Shown in pieces: positions 8,620 to 15,134 of a stretch of 15,134 nucleotides of DNA. Positions within the stretch are counted from its first letter, which is position 1, and every line of letters starts with the position of its first letter. The position numbers and the translations under genes are program-made. The notes under the pieces were generated by a model, which saw only the letters and a list, made by a program, of their open reading frames with translations, was not told the origin of the DNA and did no database searches. Source of the DNA: Burkholderiaceae bacterium (lineage in GTDB: Bacteria > Pseudomonadota > Gammaproteobacteria > Burkholderiales > Burkholderiaceae); the NCBI GenBank assembly GCA_017998575.1, contig JAGOCV010000063.1, forward strand, positions 1 through 15,134, read 5' to 3'.

Positions 8620-9617
8620 TCCTCGCGCTGCTCGAAGCCCGCGACCGCAACGGCAACCTGCTGGGCTGCGTACCCGTGACGCGCTGGCCCGTCACCGTGG
8701 GCCGCGCGCTCTCCAATGATCTCGTGCTCGACGATGCCCACCTGGCCGCGTCACACCTGAGCGTGGACCGGGCACCCGACGGCGGCCCGGTGAGCGTGGA
8801 AGTCCTGGACACCGTCAACGGCGTCACGCTGCGCCGCCGCCGCCACGGGCGCGGCGAGCGCTTCGACTGGCCCCAAGGGCAGGAGTTGAGCGTCGGCCGT
8901 CTGCATTTCGTGCTGCGGCTGGCCGAAGCGCCGCTGGCGCCCGAACAGCCGCTGCCGCGCTTCGCCTGGAGCCGCGCTGCGGTCACGGTCTCGCTGCTGG
9001 CGCTGATGTTCGTGCTGCAGCTGGGCCAGGGCTGGCTGGGTACCGACGAGAGCCGGCGCTTCTGGCAGCAGTTGCCGTTCGTGCTGGCTTATCTGCTGGG
9101 CTCGGTGCTGCTGTGGGCAGGCCTCTGGGCACTGGCCACACGGCTCTTCACCGGGCAGATGCATTTCTGGCGGCACGTGCGCATCGCCTGCGCCACGTTC
9201 GTCGCCACGCAGGTGGTGATGTCGGGCAGCCAGGTGCTGGGCGGCATGTTCTCGTGGGAGCTGCTGGCACGTCTCGCCTGGATCGGGGCCATCGTGGCGG
9301 CGGCGGCCGGTCTGTTCGCGCACCTGCACGTGATTGCGCCGCGCCGGCGCAACCTGCTGGCTGGTTCGATGACGGTGCTGGTGCTGCTGGGCGTGGGCGG
9401 CCTCATCGGGTCGACCTGGATGCAGACCAAGCGCCTGTCCAACGAGCTCTACATGGCCAGCCTGCTGCCACCCTCGTGGCGCCTGGCGCCGGCCGTGCCC
9501 GTGCCCGAGTTCATCGAGCAGGCGCAGGGCCTGAAGGCGCGCGTCGATGCGCGACTGGCCGATCAGGACGACGAGAACGCCGCCACGTCGGACGACGCGG
9601 ACAGCGACGAGGAGTGA
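8616..9617 (+). CDS. FHA-domain membrane protein
   Basis: From the ATG at 8616 the product is 333 aa. Residues about 20-100 form a forkhead-associated domain: VTVGRALSNDLVLDDAHLAA then SHLSV, with the conserved GR, the SxxH-like strand and NG (68-69) in TVNGVTL. FHA domains bind phosphothreonine peptides. Five hydrophobic stretches follow at about 119-139, 153-176, 190-209, 218-240 and 247-267, so the protein sits in the inner membrane with the FHA domain most likely cytoplasmic. The C-terminus (about 300-333) is a charged, acidic tail with many Asp and Glu. It overlaps the upstream exported protease by 4 bp, making a two-gene unit that could link cytoplasmic phosphorylation to periplasmic proteolysis. 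No Ser/Thr kinase or phosphatase gene is in view. Confidence 0.88.
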   Translation: MILALLEARDRNGNLLGCVPVTRWPVTVGRALSNDLVLDDAHLAASHLSVDRAPDGGPVSVEVLDTVNGVTLRRRRHGRGERFDWPQGQELSVGRLHFVLRLAEAPLAPEQPLPRFAWSRAAVTVSLLALMFVLQLGQGWLGTDESRRFWQQLPFVLAYLLGSVLLWAGLWALATRLFTGQMHFWRHVRIACATFVATQVVMSGSQVLGGMFSWELLARLAWIGAIVAAAAGLFAHLHVIAPRRRNLLAGSMTVLVLLGVGGLIGSTWMQTKRLSNELYMASLLPPSWRLAPAVPVPEFIEQAQGLKARVDARLADQDDENAATSDDADSDEE

Positions 9618-9623
9618 GCGGCG

Positions 9624-9650
9624 ACGTGGCGCGCCGGCGGCGCGCCACGT
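9624..9650. terminator. Perfect 12-bp-stem hairpin between convergent genes
   Basis: ACGTGGCGCGCC (9624-9635) and GGCGCGCCACGT (9639-9650) form a perfect stem with a 3-nt GGC loop. It fills most of the 42-bp gap between the FHA gene stop and the DUF6600 gene stop. Its symmetry and convergent context point to a shared bidirectional terminator, although neither side has a strong T-run. Confidence 0.6.
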
Positions 9651-9659
9651 GTCCTTGCG

Positions 9660-11885
9660 TCAGCCCCGGCCGGGCCGGCCGTCGTCGCCGCGGTCCTCGC
9701 GGCGCGGGCGATCCGGGCGCGGCCCCTCGGGCCCGCCGCGCTGCGGTCCGCGCTGGACCTGCTGCTGTTGCTGCGCCTCGCGCTGGCGCTGGGCTTCCTG
9801 ACGGCGCGCATCCTCCTGTTGCTGGCGCGCCGCGCGTTCCTGCTGCATGGCCTGCTCGCGCTGCGCCTGGCGCTGCTGCTCCTGCTGGCGCTGCTGCTGT
9901 TCGAACGCCGCGCGCTGCTGATCGAGCTGGACCTGCCGGTCGCGTTGCTGCTGTTGCTGCATCTGCTGCTGCATGTTCATCTGCTGCTGCCGCACGCGTT
10001 CCTGCTGCTCGAACTGCTGGCGCCGCACGCGGTCCTGCATCTCGCGCTGCTGGCGCTCCACGCGATCGCGTTGATCGTCCTGCTGGCGCTGCACGCGTTG
10101 CTGCTGCTCCCACTGCTGGCGCTGGGCGCCGTTCTGCAATTGCTGCTGCTGTTGCTCGGCCAGGGCGCGGCGCTGCTGGTCGTGCTGCTGCTGGATCTGC
10201 TGGCGCTGCTCCATCGTCAGGCTGCCGCGGGATTCCATGCGCTCGATCTGGCGGCGCTGCTGCTCGGCGAGATCGGGCGCCTGCTGCGGCGGGCGGGAGA
10301 AGCCGGGGCCACCGTCGGGGCCGCGATTGCCGTCCGGGCGGCCATCGCCAGGGCGGACGTCGGGGCGTCGGTCGTCACCGGGCCGGCGGTTGTCGGCGCG
10401 GCGGTCGTCGTTCGACGGCTGCTGTTGCGGGTTCTGCCAGCCGGGTCGGCTGCCGGTGTTCCAGGGCCGGTCGTTGCCGCCGGGGCGCGCATTGCCATCG
10501 ACACGCGGCGGCGGCCGCAGGTCGGGGATGACGCCGGGACGGCCGCGGTCGAGGTCGGCCTGCGCCACGCGATGGAAGTCTCCCCGGATGGGCCGGCCAC
10601 GCCGGAAGTCGTCCGCACCCCAGGCGGTCACGCTGTCGGGCCGCTGGAAGCGGTAGCCGGGCGGGGCGCCGCGGTTGTTGTTGACGATGACCGTGCGGTT
10701 GATCTGCGTGATGTAGGTGTTGCTGGCGCGGTAGTAGGGGCGATAGGCCTCGCCCGGCGCCAGCGGGAACCAGGCCACGCCCGGCTGGCTTGCACCGCCG
10801 ATGGACAGGCTCCAGTCCACGCCGCCCGAGGAACCGCCGACGAAGGCCACCAGCGCGGGCGCGTAGTACGGCCGCGCCACTCGCGGGCCCGGCACCCAGC
10901 CCCAGCGCGGCCCGACCTGCGTCCAGCGGCCGTAATGCGAAGGCGCGAAGCCCCAGGGCGCGTCGTCCACCCACGTCCAGCCCCAGGGTGCGACCCAGGC
11001 CCAATGGCCGTAGCGATACGGCGCCCAGTCGGCCACGGTGACGCGCGGATACCAGACCGGGCCGAGTGCCGGATCGATGGACCAGCTGCCATACGCGTCG
11101 AGCTGCTGATAGCCGACCACTTCGCGCGAGACATATTGCGCGCTCTGCGACTGGTCTTCCTGGCGGTCGCGTGCCAGCGTCCACTGGTCGAACGCGTCGC
11201 GCGCGACGCCGTTGCCCGCGCTCACCTGCACCAGGTTGCGGCCGGTGAAGCGGATCTGCTGCGGCGAGCCCACCATGAGCGTCTGCCCACCTTCGCCATA
11301 CACCACGCCGCCGCCGTCGAAGCTGGCCACGCGCGTGATGCCGCCGGCTGGATCGACGTCCACGCGGTACTCACCGGGCTGGGTGATGCTGAAGGCCAGG
11401 TTGGGCGTGTTCACCTCCAGGTGCTGGCCCTGGAACAGCTGACGCACGCGCAGCGCCAGCGTGCCCTGCATCACGGTGAGGAAGGCGCGGTCGTCGTCGA
11501 GTTGCGCGAACTCCATCTGCGTGCCGGCGCCCAGGCGCAGCGCGGTCGAGCCCAGGTGCAGCTCGGCCCGCCCGCTGGCGTCGGTGGCCAGACGGTCGCC
11601 GGCCGTCAGGGGGTAGTTGACTTGCGCGCGCTCCCAGCCGGTGTCGCCCGTGTTCTGCTGGCTCACGTTGCCATCGAAGTGATTCAGCCTGGCGACGCGG
11701 CCGGGCGGATCCAACTCGGCCTGCTGTTGTGTGCCGACGACCGTCTGCGCATGGGCCGGTGTCACGAGAGGGGCCGCTGCGCCGGCCAGCGCGAGCGCGG
11801 CCAGCACGGGCCAGGCGAGGGCCCGGCGCGAGCCGGGCGCGAGCGAAGGGCGGGCGGTGGCGGTGGTGCGGCGTGCGCGATGCAT
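9660..11885 (-). CDS. Exported FecR/DUF6600-type protein with Gln/Arg-rich tail
   Basis: The ATG at 11885 is chosen because GGGAGA precedes it at a good distance; a start at 11933 would add 16 residues but lacks such a site. The 741-aa product begins with a long basic n-region and a hydrophobic core (about 23-41) ending THAHA-like (TPAHAQ), a signal peptide cleaved near residue 46. Residues about 64-214 resemble a FecR-type beta domain (LTAGDRLATDASGRAELHLG, LALRVRQLF, SITQPGEYRVDV). Residues about 255-410 match DUF6600: a stretch with about a dozen tryptophans in some 70 residues (YGHWAWVAPWGWTWVDDAPW, HYGRWTQVGPRWGWVPGPR). A Pro/Gly/Arg/Asn-rich linker leads to a Gln/Arg-rich, probably coiled-coil tail (about 540-720), ending RGGPEGPRPDRPRRED plus a few residues. 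It likely acts in the periplasm or cell envelope; the function is unknown. It is convergent with the FHA gene. Confidence 0.87.
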   Translation of the reverse strand: MHRARRTTATARPSLAPGSRRALAWPVLAALALAGAAAPLVTPAHAQTVVGTQQQAELDPPGRVARLNHFDGNVSQQNTGDTGWERAQVNYPLTAGDRLATDASGRAELHLGSTALRLGAGTQMEFAQLDDDRAFLTVMQGTLALRVRQLFQGQHLEVNTPNLAFSITQPGEYRVDVDPAGGITRVASFDGGGVVYGEGGQTLMVGSPQQIRFTGRNLVQVSAGNGVARDAFDQWTLARDRQEDQSQSAQYVSREVVGYQQLDAYGSWSIDPALGPVWYPRVTVADWAPYRYGHWAWVAPWGWTWVDDAPWGFAPSHYGRWTQVGPRWGWVPGPRVARPYYAPALVAFVGGSSGGVDWSLSIGGASQPGVAWFPLAPGEAYRPYYRASNTYITQINRTVIVNNNRGAPPGYRFQRPDSVTAWGADDFRRGRPIRGDFHRVAQADLDRGRPGVIPDLRPPPRVDGNARPGGNDRPWNTGSRPGWQNPQQQPSNDDRRADNRRPGDDRRPDVRPGDGRPDGNRGPDGGPGFSRPPQQAPDLAEQQRRQIERMESRGSLTMEQRQQIQQQHDQQRRALAEQQQQQLQNGAQRQQWEQQQRVQRQQDDQRDRVERQQREMQDRVRRQQFEQQERVRQQQMNMQQQMQQQQQRDRQVQLDQQRAAFEQQQRQQEQQRQAQREQAMQQERAARQQQEDARRQEAQRQREAQQQQQVQRGPQRGGPEGPRPDRPRREDRGDDGRPGRG
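9729..10268 (-). repeat. CAG/CTG-rich low-complexity tract encoding the Gln/Arg tail
   Basis: Within the DUF6600 gene this stretch is dominated by CAG, CAA and CGC codons giving repeated QQQ, QRQ, RVRRQQ and EQQ runs. On the plus strand it reads as CTG-rich DNA with a long spurious leucine-rich open frame. The units are not exact, but the composition is prone to slippage, so the length may vary between strains. Confidence 0.8.
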
Positions 11886-12044
11886 GGTGTCTCCCATCGG
11901 GCGATCATGCCCGTGACTTCCATGAGAACGCATGAGGGGCCCTGGCCGTTATCGATGCGCCGCAAAGAAAGTGAAATAAGCCGCGCCGGATGCAACGGTC
12001 TGTAATGGGCGCAGCCTGCGTGCGCTGGCAGAATGCCTCGCACC

Positions 12045-12476
12045 ATGACCCAGGCCCACCCCTCCACCGAATCCGTCCGTCCCGCCGAAGGCTATGCCGG
12101 CGACGTGTCCCCTCAGCTGGCCTGGCAATGGGTACAGGCCGGCGATGCCGTGCTGGTCGACGTGCGTTCCGATGCAGAGCGCGAGTGGGTCGGCTTCGTG
12201 CCGGGCAGCGTGGCCGTGGCCTGGAAGCAATGGCCGGGCATGGCGATGAACCCCGCGTTCGACGATCAGGCCCGCGCCGCGGCAGACGGCGGACGCAAGC
12301 TGGTCCTGTTGTGCCGCAGCGGGGTCCGGTCGGTGGCGGCTGCACGACGCGCCACCGAGTTGGGACTTTCGGCCTACAACATCCTCGAAGGTTTCGAGGG
12401 CGATGCCGATGCGCAGGGACAGCGCGGGCGCAAGGGTGGCTGGCGCTTTCACGGCCTGCCCTGGCGTCAGAACTAG
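12045..12476 (+). CDS. Single-domain rhodanese-like protein
   Basis: A 143-aa cytoplasmic protein of normal single-domain rhodanese length. The fold landmarks are VLVDVRSDAEREWVGFVPGS (37-55), where the usual HIPGA appears as FVPGS, and the active-site loop CRSGVRS (90-96) with catalytic Cys90 preceded by KLVLL. The AYNILEGFEGD segment (110-120) matches the family's C-terminal part. Such proteins carry persulfide sulfur on the cysteine and transfer it to acceptors or act in sulfide or cyanide detoxification; the acceptor is unknown. An in-frame ATG at 12033 exists, but it overlaps a -10-like CAGAAT (12029-12034), so the ATG at 12045 is preferred. No clear Shine-Dalgarno sequence precedes either. 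It is flanked by the divergent DUF6600 gene and the downstream GGDEF-like gene. Confidence 0.88.
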   Translation: MTQAHPSTESVRPAEGYAGDVSPQLAWQWVQAGDAVLVDVRSDAEREWVGFVPGSVAVAWKQWPGMAMNPAFDDQARAAADGGRKLVLLCRSGVRSVAAARRATELGLSAYNILEGFEGDADAQGQRGRKGGWRFHGLPWRQN

Positions 12477-12490
12477 AAATTTGTCACGAA

Positions 12491-12526
12491 TGTGGCGTTT
12501 CCATGCCACAGTGGCGCCCCGGCGCC
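12491..12526. terminator. Two adjacent hairpins after the rhodanese gene
   Basis: TGTGGC (12491-12496) pairs with GCCACA (12505-12510) across an 8-nt loop, and GGCGCC (12513-12518) repeats across 2 nt (12521-12526) as a dyad. They lie in the 142-bp spacer before the next gene and may terminate the rhodanese transcript. No T-run follows, so this is tentative. Confidence 0.35.
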
Positions 12527-12618
12527 GCGCGGCGTGAGTCGTTCAAGAGCGCGTCCTGTCTAGACTGCGGTCCGCTGGCCGCACGTGCCGGTGCCCGAGA
12601 GATTCCTGGAGAAAACGG

Positions 12619-13833
12619 TTGGACAGTGCATTCGGTGATTCCCGCTTCGGCGGCACGACGCAGCCCTCGATGCTGGGCTTCGCGCGGGCTGCGTCGGCGC
12701 GCGACAGGGCCAGCGTGCCCCGCCACATCGGACTGATCGAGCCGTGGATCGGCTTCGCACTGGCCGCCAGCACGGGCTGGATGTATGTGCTGACCCTCGG
12801 CCGGCACATCATGGCTGCGTACGTGCTCGGGGCTCTCGCGGTGGCCCTGTGGGCCTGGCGCAGGCCGGCGCGCCAGCAGCCGGCGCTGATGGCGCGGGCC
12901 CTCCTGTTCGCGTTGATGGGGCTGGCCATGACCTGGCTGCAGGCAGGCAGCATCAGCAGCAACACCACCGGCTTCTTCTGGATCAGCGTGCCGGTGATCT
13001 TCTATGCGCTGCTGCTGCGCCCGTCCTATGCCTGGGCGTTGCTGGGAGTGAACGTGCTCATCGCTCTCAGCGCGGTGGCGTTCGCGGGCACCGACCTGTC
13101 GCTGATGGGAACCGTGGCGCGCGTGGGTTTGCTGCTGATCTTCACGGCAGCCTCGATCCGCATGGGCGCCGTCCTGAGGCGCACCGATGAACTGCTGGAA
13201 GAGCGCCGTGTCGATGCCGGCTCGGGCATGCTCAACGAGTACGGCCTCGTCGACTATGGCGGGGCCTTGTGGTCCGATTGCCGCCGGGGCGACCTGCCGG
13301 CCACGCTCGTCTTTCTGGATGTGCCCGACCTGCCGGGCCTGCGCGGTCTCTATGGTTCGCGCATCGCGCGGCTGGCGGTGGAGAAGACGCTGCGGCTGAT
13401 GGAATCGCTGGCCACCGGCCGCAACCTGGTCGGCCGTCTGGGCCCATCGCGTTTCGCGTTGCTGATGCCGGGCGCCACGCGCGATCAGGCGCTGGAGTTT
13501 CTGGGCAGCCGGCTGGGCCATCCGCCGCAGATCGAACTCGACGAAGATGATCTGGAGCTGATCTTCCTGCTGAACCTGCACGTGGCGGAAAGCCGGAACC
13601 AGGGCGTGACGTTCTCGCGCTTCTTCGAGGCCGAGCGCGGCATGCTCGATTTCTACTTCAGTGACGCGGGTGGCAGTGGCGACATTCCGCCCGCCGAGCC
13701 GCGCGTGCCCGATGCCGGCCCGGCGAGCGTGTCCGCCGCGCCGGCGCGCACTCCGCTGGCCGCGCCCGTGCTCTCGCCACGTTTCACCGATCTGCCGCCG
13801 CCGCCCAGCACCCTGCCAATGGAGCCGGGCTGA
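12619..13833 (+). CDS. Multi-spanning membrane protein with degenerate GGDEF domain
   Basis: A TTG start at 12619 is chosen because GGAGA (12608-12612) lies 7 nt upstream; the first in-frame ATG (12670) has no such site. The 404-aa product has about six hydrophobic segments between residues 37 and 180 forming a membrane sensor-like region. A GGDEF-like domain follows from about 195 to 345: DAGSGMLNEYGL (199-210) aligns with the usual D-x-LTGL-x-NR start, and LVFLDVPDL (230-238) with the metal-binding strand. The signature site reads GRLGPSRFALLMPG (272-285), so GGDEF has become GPSRF and the acidic catalytic residues are lost. It is therefore unlikely to make c-di-GMP and may be a nucleotide-binding or protein-interaction module. 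A Pro/Ala-rich tail (about 351-404) ends the protein. Assignment to the GGDEF fold is by pattern and is moderately sure. It lies directly upstream of the cqsA-like gene. Confidence 0.8.
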   Translation: MDSAFGDSRFGGTTQPSMLGFARAASARDRASVPRHIGLIEPWIGFALAASTGWMYVLTLGRHIMAAYVLGALAVALWAWRRPARQQPALMARALLFALMGLAMTWLQAGSISSNTTGFFWISVPVIFYALLLRPSYAWALLGVNVLIALSAVAFAGTDLSLMGTVARVGLLLIFTAASIRMGAVLRRTDELLEERRVDAGSGMLNEYGLVDYGGALWSDCRRGDLPATLVFLDVPDLPGLRGLYGSRIARLAVEKTLRLMESLATGRNLVGRLGPSRFALLMPGATRDQALEFLGSRLGHPPQIELDEDDLELIFLLNLHVAESRNQGVTFSRFFEAERGMLDFYFSDAGGSGDIPPAEPRVPDAGPASVSAAPARTPLAAPVLSPRFTDLPPPPSTLPMEPG

Positions 13834-13834
13834 C

Positions 13835-13880
13835 CCACGGCCGTGGTGTTGCATTTGCGCGGCACCTGTCGCAAAAATGC
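13835..13880 (+). terminator. Palindrome and imperfect hairpin after the GGDEF-like gene
   Basis: A perfect 12-bp palindrome, CCACGG-CCGTGG (13835-13846), starts just after the stop codon. It is followed by GCATTTGCG (13851-13859), which pairs with CGCAAAAATGC (13870-13880) apart from a 2-nt bulge. Together they plausibly end transcription before the cqsA-like gene. Confidence 0.35.
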
Positions 13881-13949
13881 GGTGAGATTAAATCCAAAGA
13901 TTTATATGCCGTGACTTCGGCTTGGGCAGAGAGCGCGATTGCAAGGCGG

Positions 13950-13973
13950 ACCCCTGTCAAATTTGACAGGGGT
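13950..13973. promoter_or_regulatory. Perfect 24-bp palindrome, candidate operator
   Basis: Two 12-bp arms, ACCCCTGTCAAA and TTTGACAGGGGT, meet without a spacer. The right arm contains TTGACA (13963-13968), the sigma-70 -35 consensus; at a 17-nt distance lies a weak -10 match, TTTACA (13986-13991). A dimeric regulator bound here would occlude or control this promoter. The site ends 60 bp before the cqsA-like ATG. It lacks a T-run, so a terminator is less likely. Confidence 0.5.
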
Positions 13974-14033
13974 ACAAAACCCTTGTTTACAAATTGAATC
14001 TTCAATAGGTGGCACTTCTTCACGAGGCCACCC

Positions 14034-15134
14034 ATGCAACTCCTTGATTCCCCGGCTGCTTGCACACCCCGCGCAATCGACCCGCCGCTGTCGTCCCGTC
14101 TGAACCATCGCATCGCGCGCGACTTCGCGCCACGCTGGCAGGCCGAGTGGGGCGGCAAGTTCATCCTCCACAGCAAGCCCGCCGGACCGCAGGCCCTGCG
14201 CCTCGATGGGAACGACTATCTCGGCATCAGCGGACACCCCGATATCGTGGCGGCGCAGGTCGATGCGCTGCGCAGGGACGGCGAGTTCGTCATCCAGTCC
14301 GGCGCGTTCCTGCTCAGCGACCATCCGGCCCACCGGCTCGAACAATCGCTGGCGCGCTGGCTCGGCAAGGAAGACGGGCTGCTGTGCCAGTCGGGCTACG
14401 CGGCCAACACCGGATTGATCCAGGCCATCGCCGATGCCGGCACGCCCGTGTACGTGGACACCATGGCCCACACCTCGTTGTGGGAAGGCGTACGCGCCGC
14501 GCGTGCCACCGGCCACGCCTTCCGCCACAACGATCCGCAGCATCTGGAGCGCATGATGCAGCGCCACGGGCCCGGCCTCGTGATCGTCGATTCGGTCTAC
14601 AGCACCACGGGTGCGCTGTGCCCGCTGGCCGAGATGGTGGAAGTGACCGAACACCACGGCAGCATGGTCCTGGTGGACGAATCGCACTCGCTGGGCACGC
14701 ACGGCCCGGGCGGCGCCGGCCTGTGCGCGGCGTTGGGCCTGTCGCATCGCGTGCACTTCATCACCGCCAGCCTGGCCAAGGCCTTCGCTGGCCGCGCGGG
14801 CTTCTTCACCATGCCGCGCGCCATGCGCTACTACGTGCTGTCGGAGAGCTTTCCCAACATCTTCAGCTCGTGCCTGCTGCCGCACGAAGTGGCCGGGCTG
14901 GCCGCCACGCTCGACGTGATCCGCCGCGCCGACGATGCACGCGAACGCCTGTTCGCGCACACGCACCGCATCCGCGAGGGGCTGGCCGACCTGGGCTACC
15001 CGATCCATCAGGGCACCGAGCAGATCATCGCGCTGGAGGCCGGCACCGAGCCCGACACCATGGTGCTGCGCGACGCGCTGGAATCGCATGGCGTGCATGG
15101 CGCGGTGTTCTGCGCCCCCGCCACCAGCAAGAAC
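14034..15134 (+). CDS. cqsA: CqsA/LqsA/JqsA-like alpha-hydroxyketone autoinducer synthase (3' truncated)
   Basis: An open frame of 367 codons runs from the ATG at 14034 to the window edge with no stop; family members are about 390-400 aa, so little is missing. An ACGAGG about 7 nt upstream supports the start. It is a PLP-dependent alpha-oxoamine synthase: NDYLGISGHP (60-69), LCQSGYAANTGLIQ (117-130), RHGPGLVIVDSVYSTTGAL (177-195), VDESHSLGTHGPGGAGL (214-230, Asp215 and His218) and SLAKAF with the PLP-binding Lys249. The RHGPG, IVDS-YST, DESHSLGTHGP and terminal PATSKN segments match Vibrio CqsA as I know it, and separate it from glycine C-acetyltransferase, AONS and ALA synthase. Known CqsA and LqsA make alpha-hydroxyketone signals (CAI-1, LAI-1) from acyl-CoA and an amino-acid-derived donor. 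JqsA of Janthinobacterium shows that betaproteobacteria use the system. Sensor kinase and response regulator genes would be expected further right. Confidence 0.92.
   Translation, partial: MQLLDSPAACTPRAIDPPLSSRLNHRIARDFAPRWQAEWGGKFILHSKPAGPQALRLDGNDYLGISGHPDIVAAQVDALRRDGEFVIQSGAFLLSDHPAHRLEQSLARWLGKEDGLLCQSGYAANTGLIQAIADAGTPVYVDTMAHTSLWEGVRAARATGHAFRHNDPQHLERMMQRHGPGLVIVDSVYSTTGALCPLAEMVEVTEHHGSMVLVDESHSLGTHGPGGAGLCAALGLSHRVHFITASLAKAFAGRAGFFTMPRAMRYYVLSESFPNIFSSCLLPHEVAGLAATLDVIRRADDARERLFAHTHRIREGLADLGYPIHQGTEQIIALEAGTEPDTMVLRDALESHGVHGAVFCAPATSKN

Larger units (their letters stand above)
13834..14033. other. 200-bp non-coding region upstream of the cqsA-like gene
   Basis: No protein-coding frame with a plausible start is seen here. 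The stretch is locally AT-richer than its surroundings and holds several dyads: the terminator-like structures at its left end, TAAATC-CAAA-GATTTA (13889-13904), and a perfect 24-bp palindrome (13950-13973). It most likely carries the promoter and control sites of the signal synthase gene. Confidence 0.6.

Noticed and set aside
9768..12005. Long plus-strand open frame encoding a leucine-rich, apparently hydrophobic protein
   Set aside because: It is the complement of the Gln/Arg-rich and other parts of the DUF6600 gene; CAG codons read as CTG on the other strand. The minus-strand product has a signal peptide and recognised domains.
13950..13973. Reading the 24-bp palindrome as an intrinsic terminator
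   Set aside because: No loop and no T-run follow it, it is 117 bp past the upstream stop codon, and it contains a -35-like hexamer, so an operator is more likely.
13902..15098. Nearly 400-codon minus-strand open frame at the right end
   Set aside because: It is antisense to the CqsA-like gene, whose motifs are unmistakable, and would start inside that gene and end in its promoter region.
14034..15134. Glycine C-acetyltransferase (Kbl) or 8-amino-7-oxononanoate synthase (BioF)
   Set aside because: These share the PLP fold, but the RHGPG, DESHSLGTHGP and PATSKN segments match CqsA/LqsA, and no threonine or biotin genes are adjacent.

Overview
The window is high-GC, densely coded DNA that reads like a Betaproteobacterium of the order Burkholderiales, probably Comamonadaceae or a relative. 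That placement is an inference from three things: strong GC bias at third codon positions, a Bug-family (TctC-like) solute receptor next to a LysR-regulated CoA-dependent catabolic operon, and a FecR/DUF6600 protein of a kind common in that order. I see no RNA genes, insertion sequences, CRISPR arrays or phage genes.

Left part (1-5035): a minus-strand catabolic operon runs from an enoyl-CoA hydratase/isomerase-family protein (3085-4002) into a fused ADP-forming acyl-CoA synthetase (965-3088), a 2-hydroxychromene-2-carboxylate isomerase/DsbA-like protein (360-962) and, after a 94-bp gap, a truncated Bug periplasmic receptor (1-265). A divergent LysR regulator (4079-5035) sits across a 76-bp spacer holding a T-N11-A dyad. 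The set suggests capture of a carboxylate, CoA activation and beta-oxidation-like processing; the substrate cannot be read from sequence.

Middle part (5036-12476): DbpA, the 23S-rRNA-specific DEAD-box helicase (5072-6499), converges with an unrecognised 176-aa protein (6580-7110). Back to back with the latter is a translationally coupled pair: an exported trypsin-like serine protease (7159-8619) and a membrane-anchored FHA-domain protein (8616-9617). These converge, across a perfect 12-bp-stem hairpin, with an exported FecR/DUF6600 protein that has a long Gln/Arg-rich tail (9660-11885). A single-domain rhodanese follows (12045-12476).

Right part (12477-15134): a multi-spanning membrane protein with a degenerate GGDEF domain (GPSRF at the signature site) precedes a 200-bp non-coding stretch with several dyads, including a perfect 24-bp palindrome. 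This leads into a plus-strand gene that runs off the right edge and is a clear homologue of CqsA/LqsA/JqsA, the PLP-dependent synthase of alpha-hydroxyketone quorum-sensing signals. The signalling-linked right end is the most interesting part of the window; the cognate sensor and regulator genes, if present, would lie beyond position 15134.

A recurring feature is that several transcription-unit heads have a -10-like hexamer ending 6-7 nt before the ATG and no Shine-Dalgarno sequence, which suggests leaderless mRNAs.
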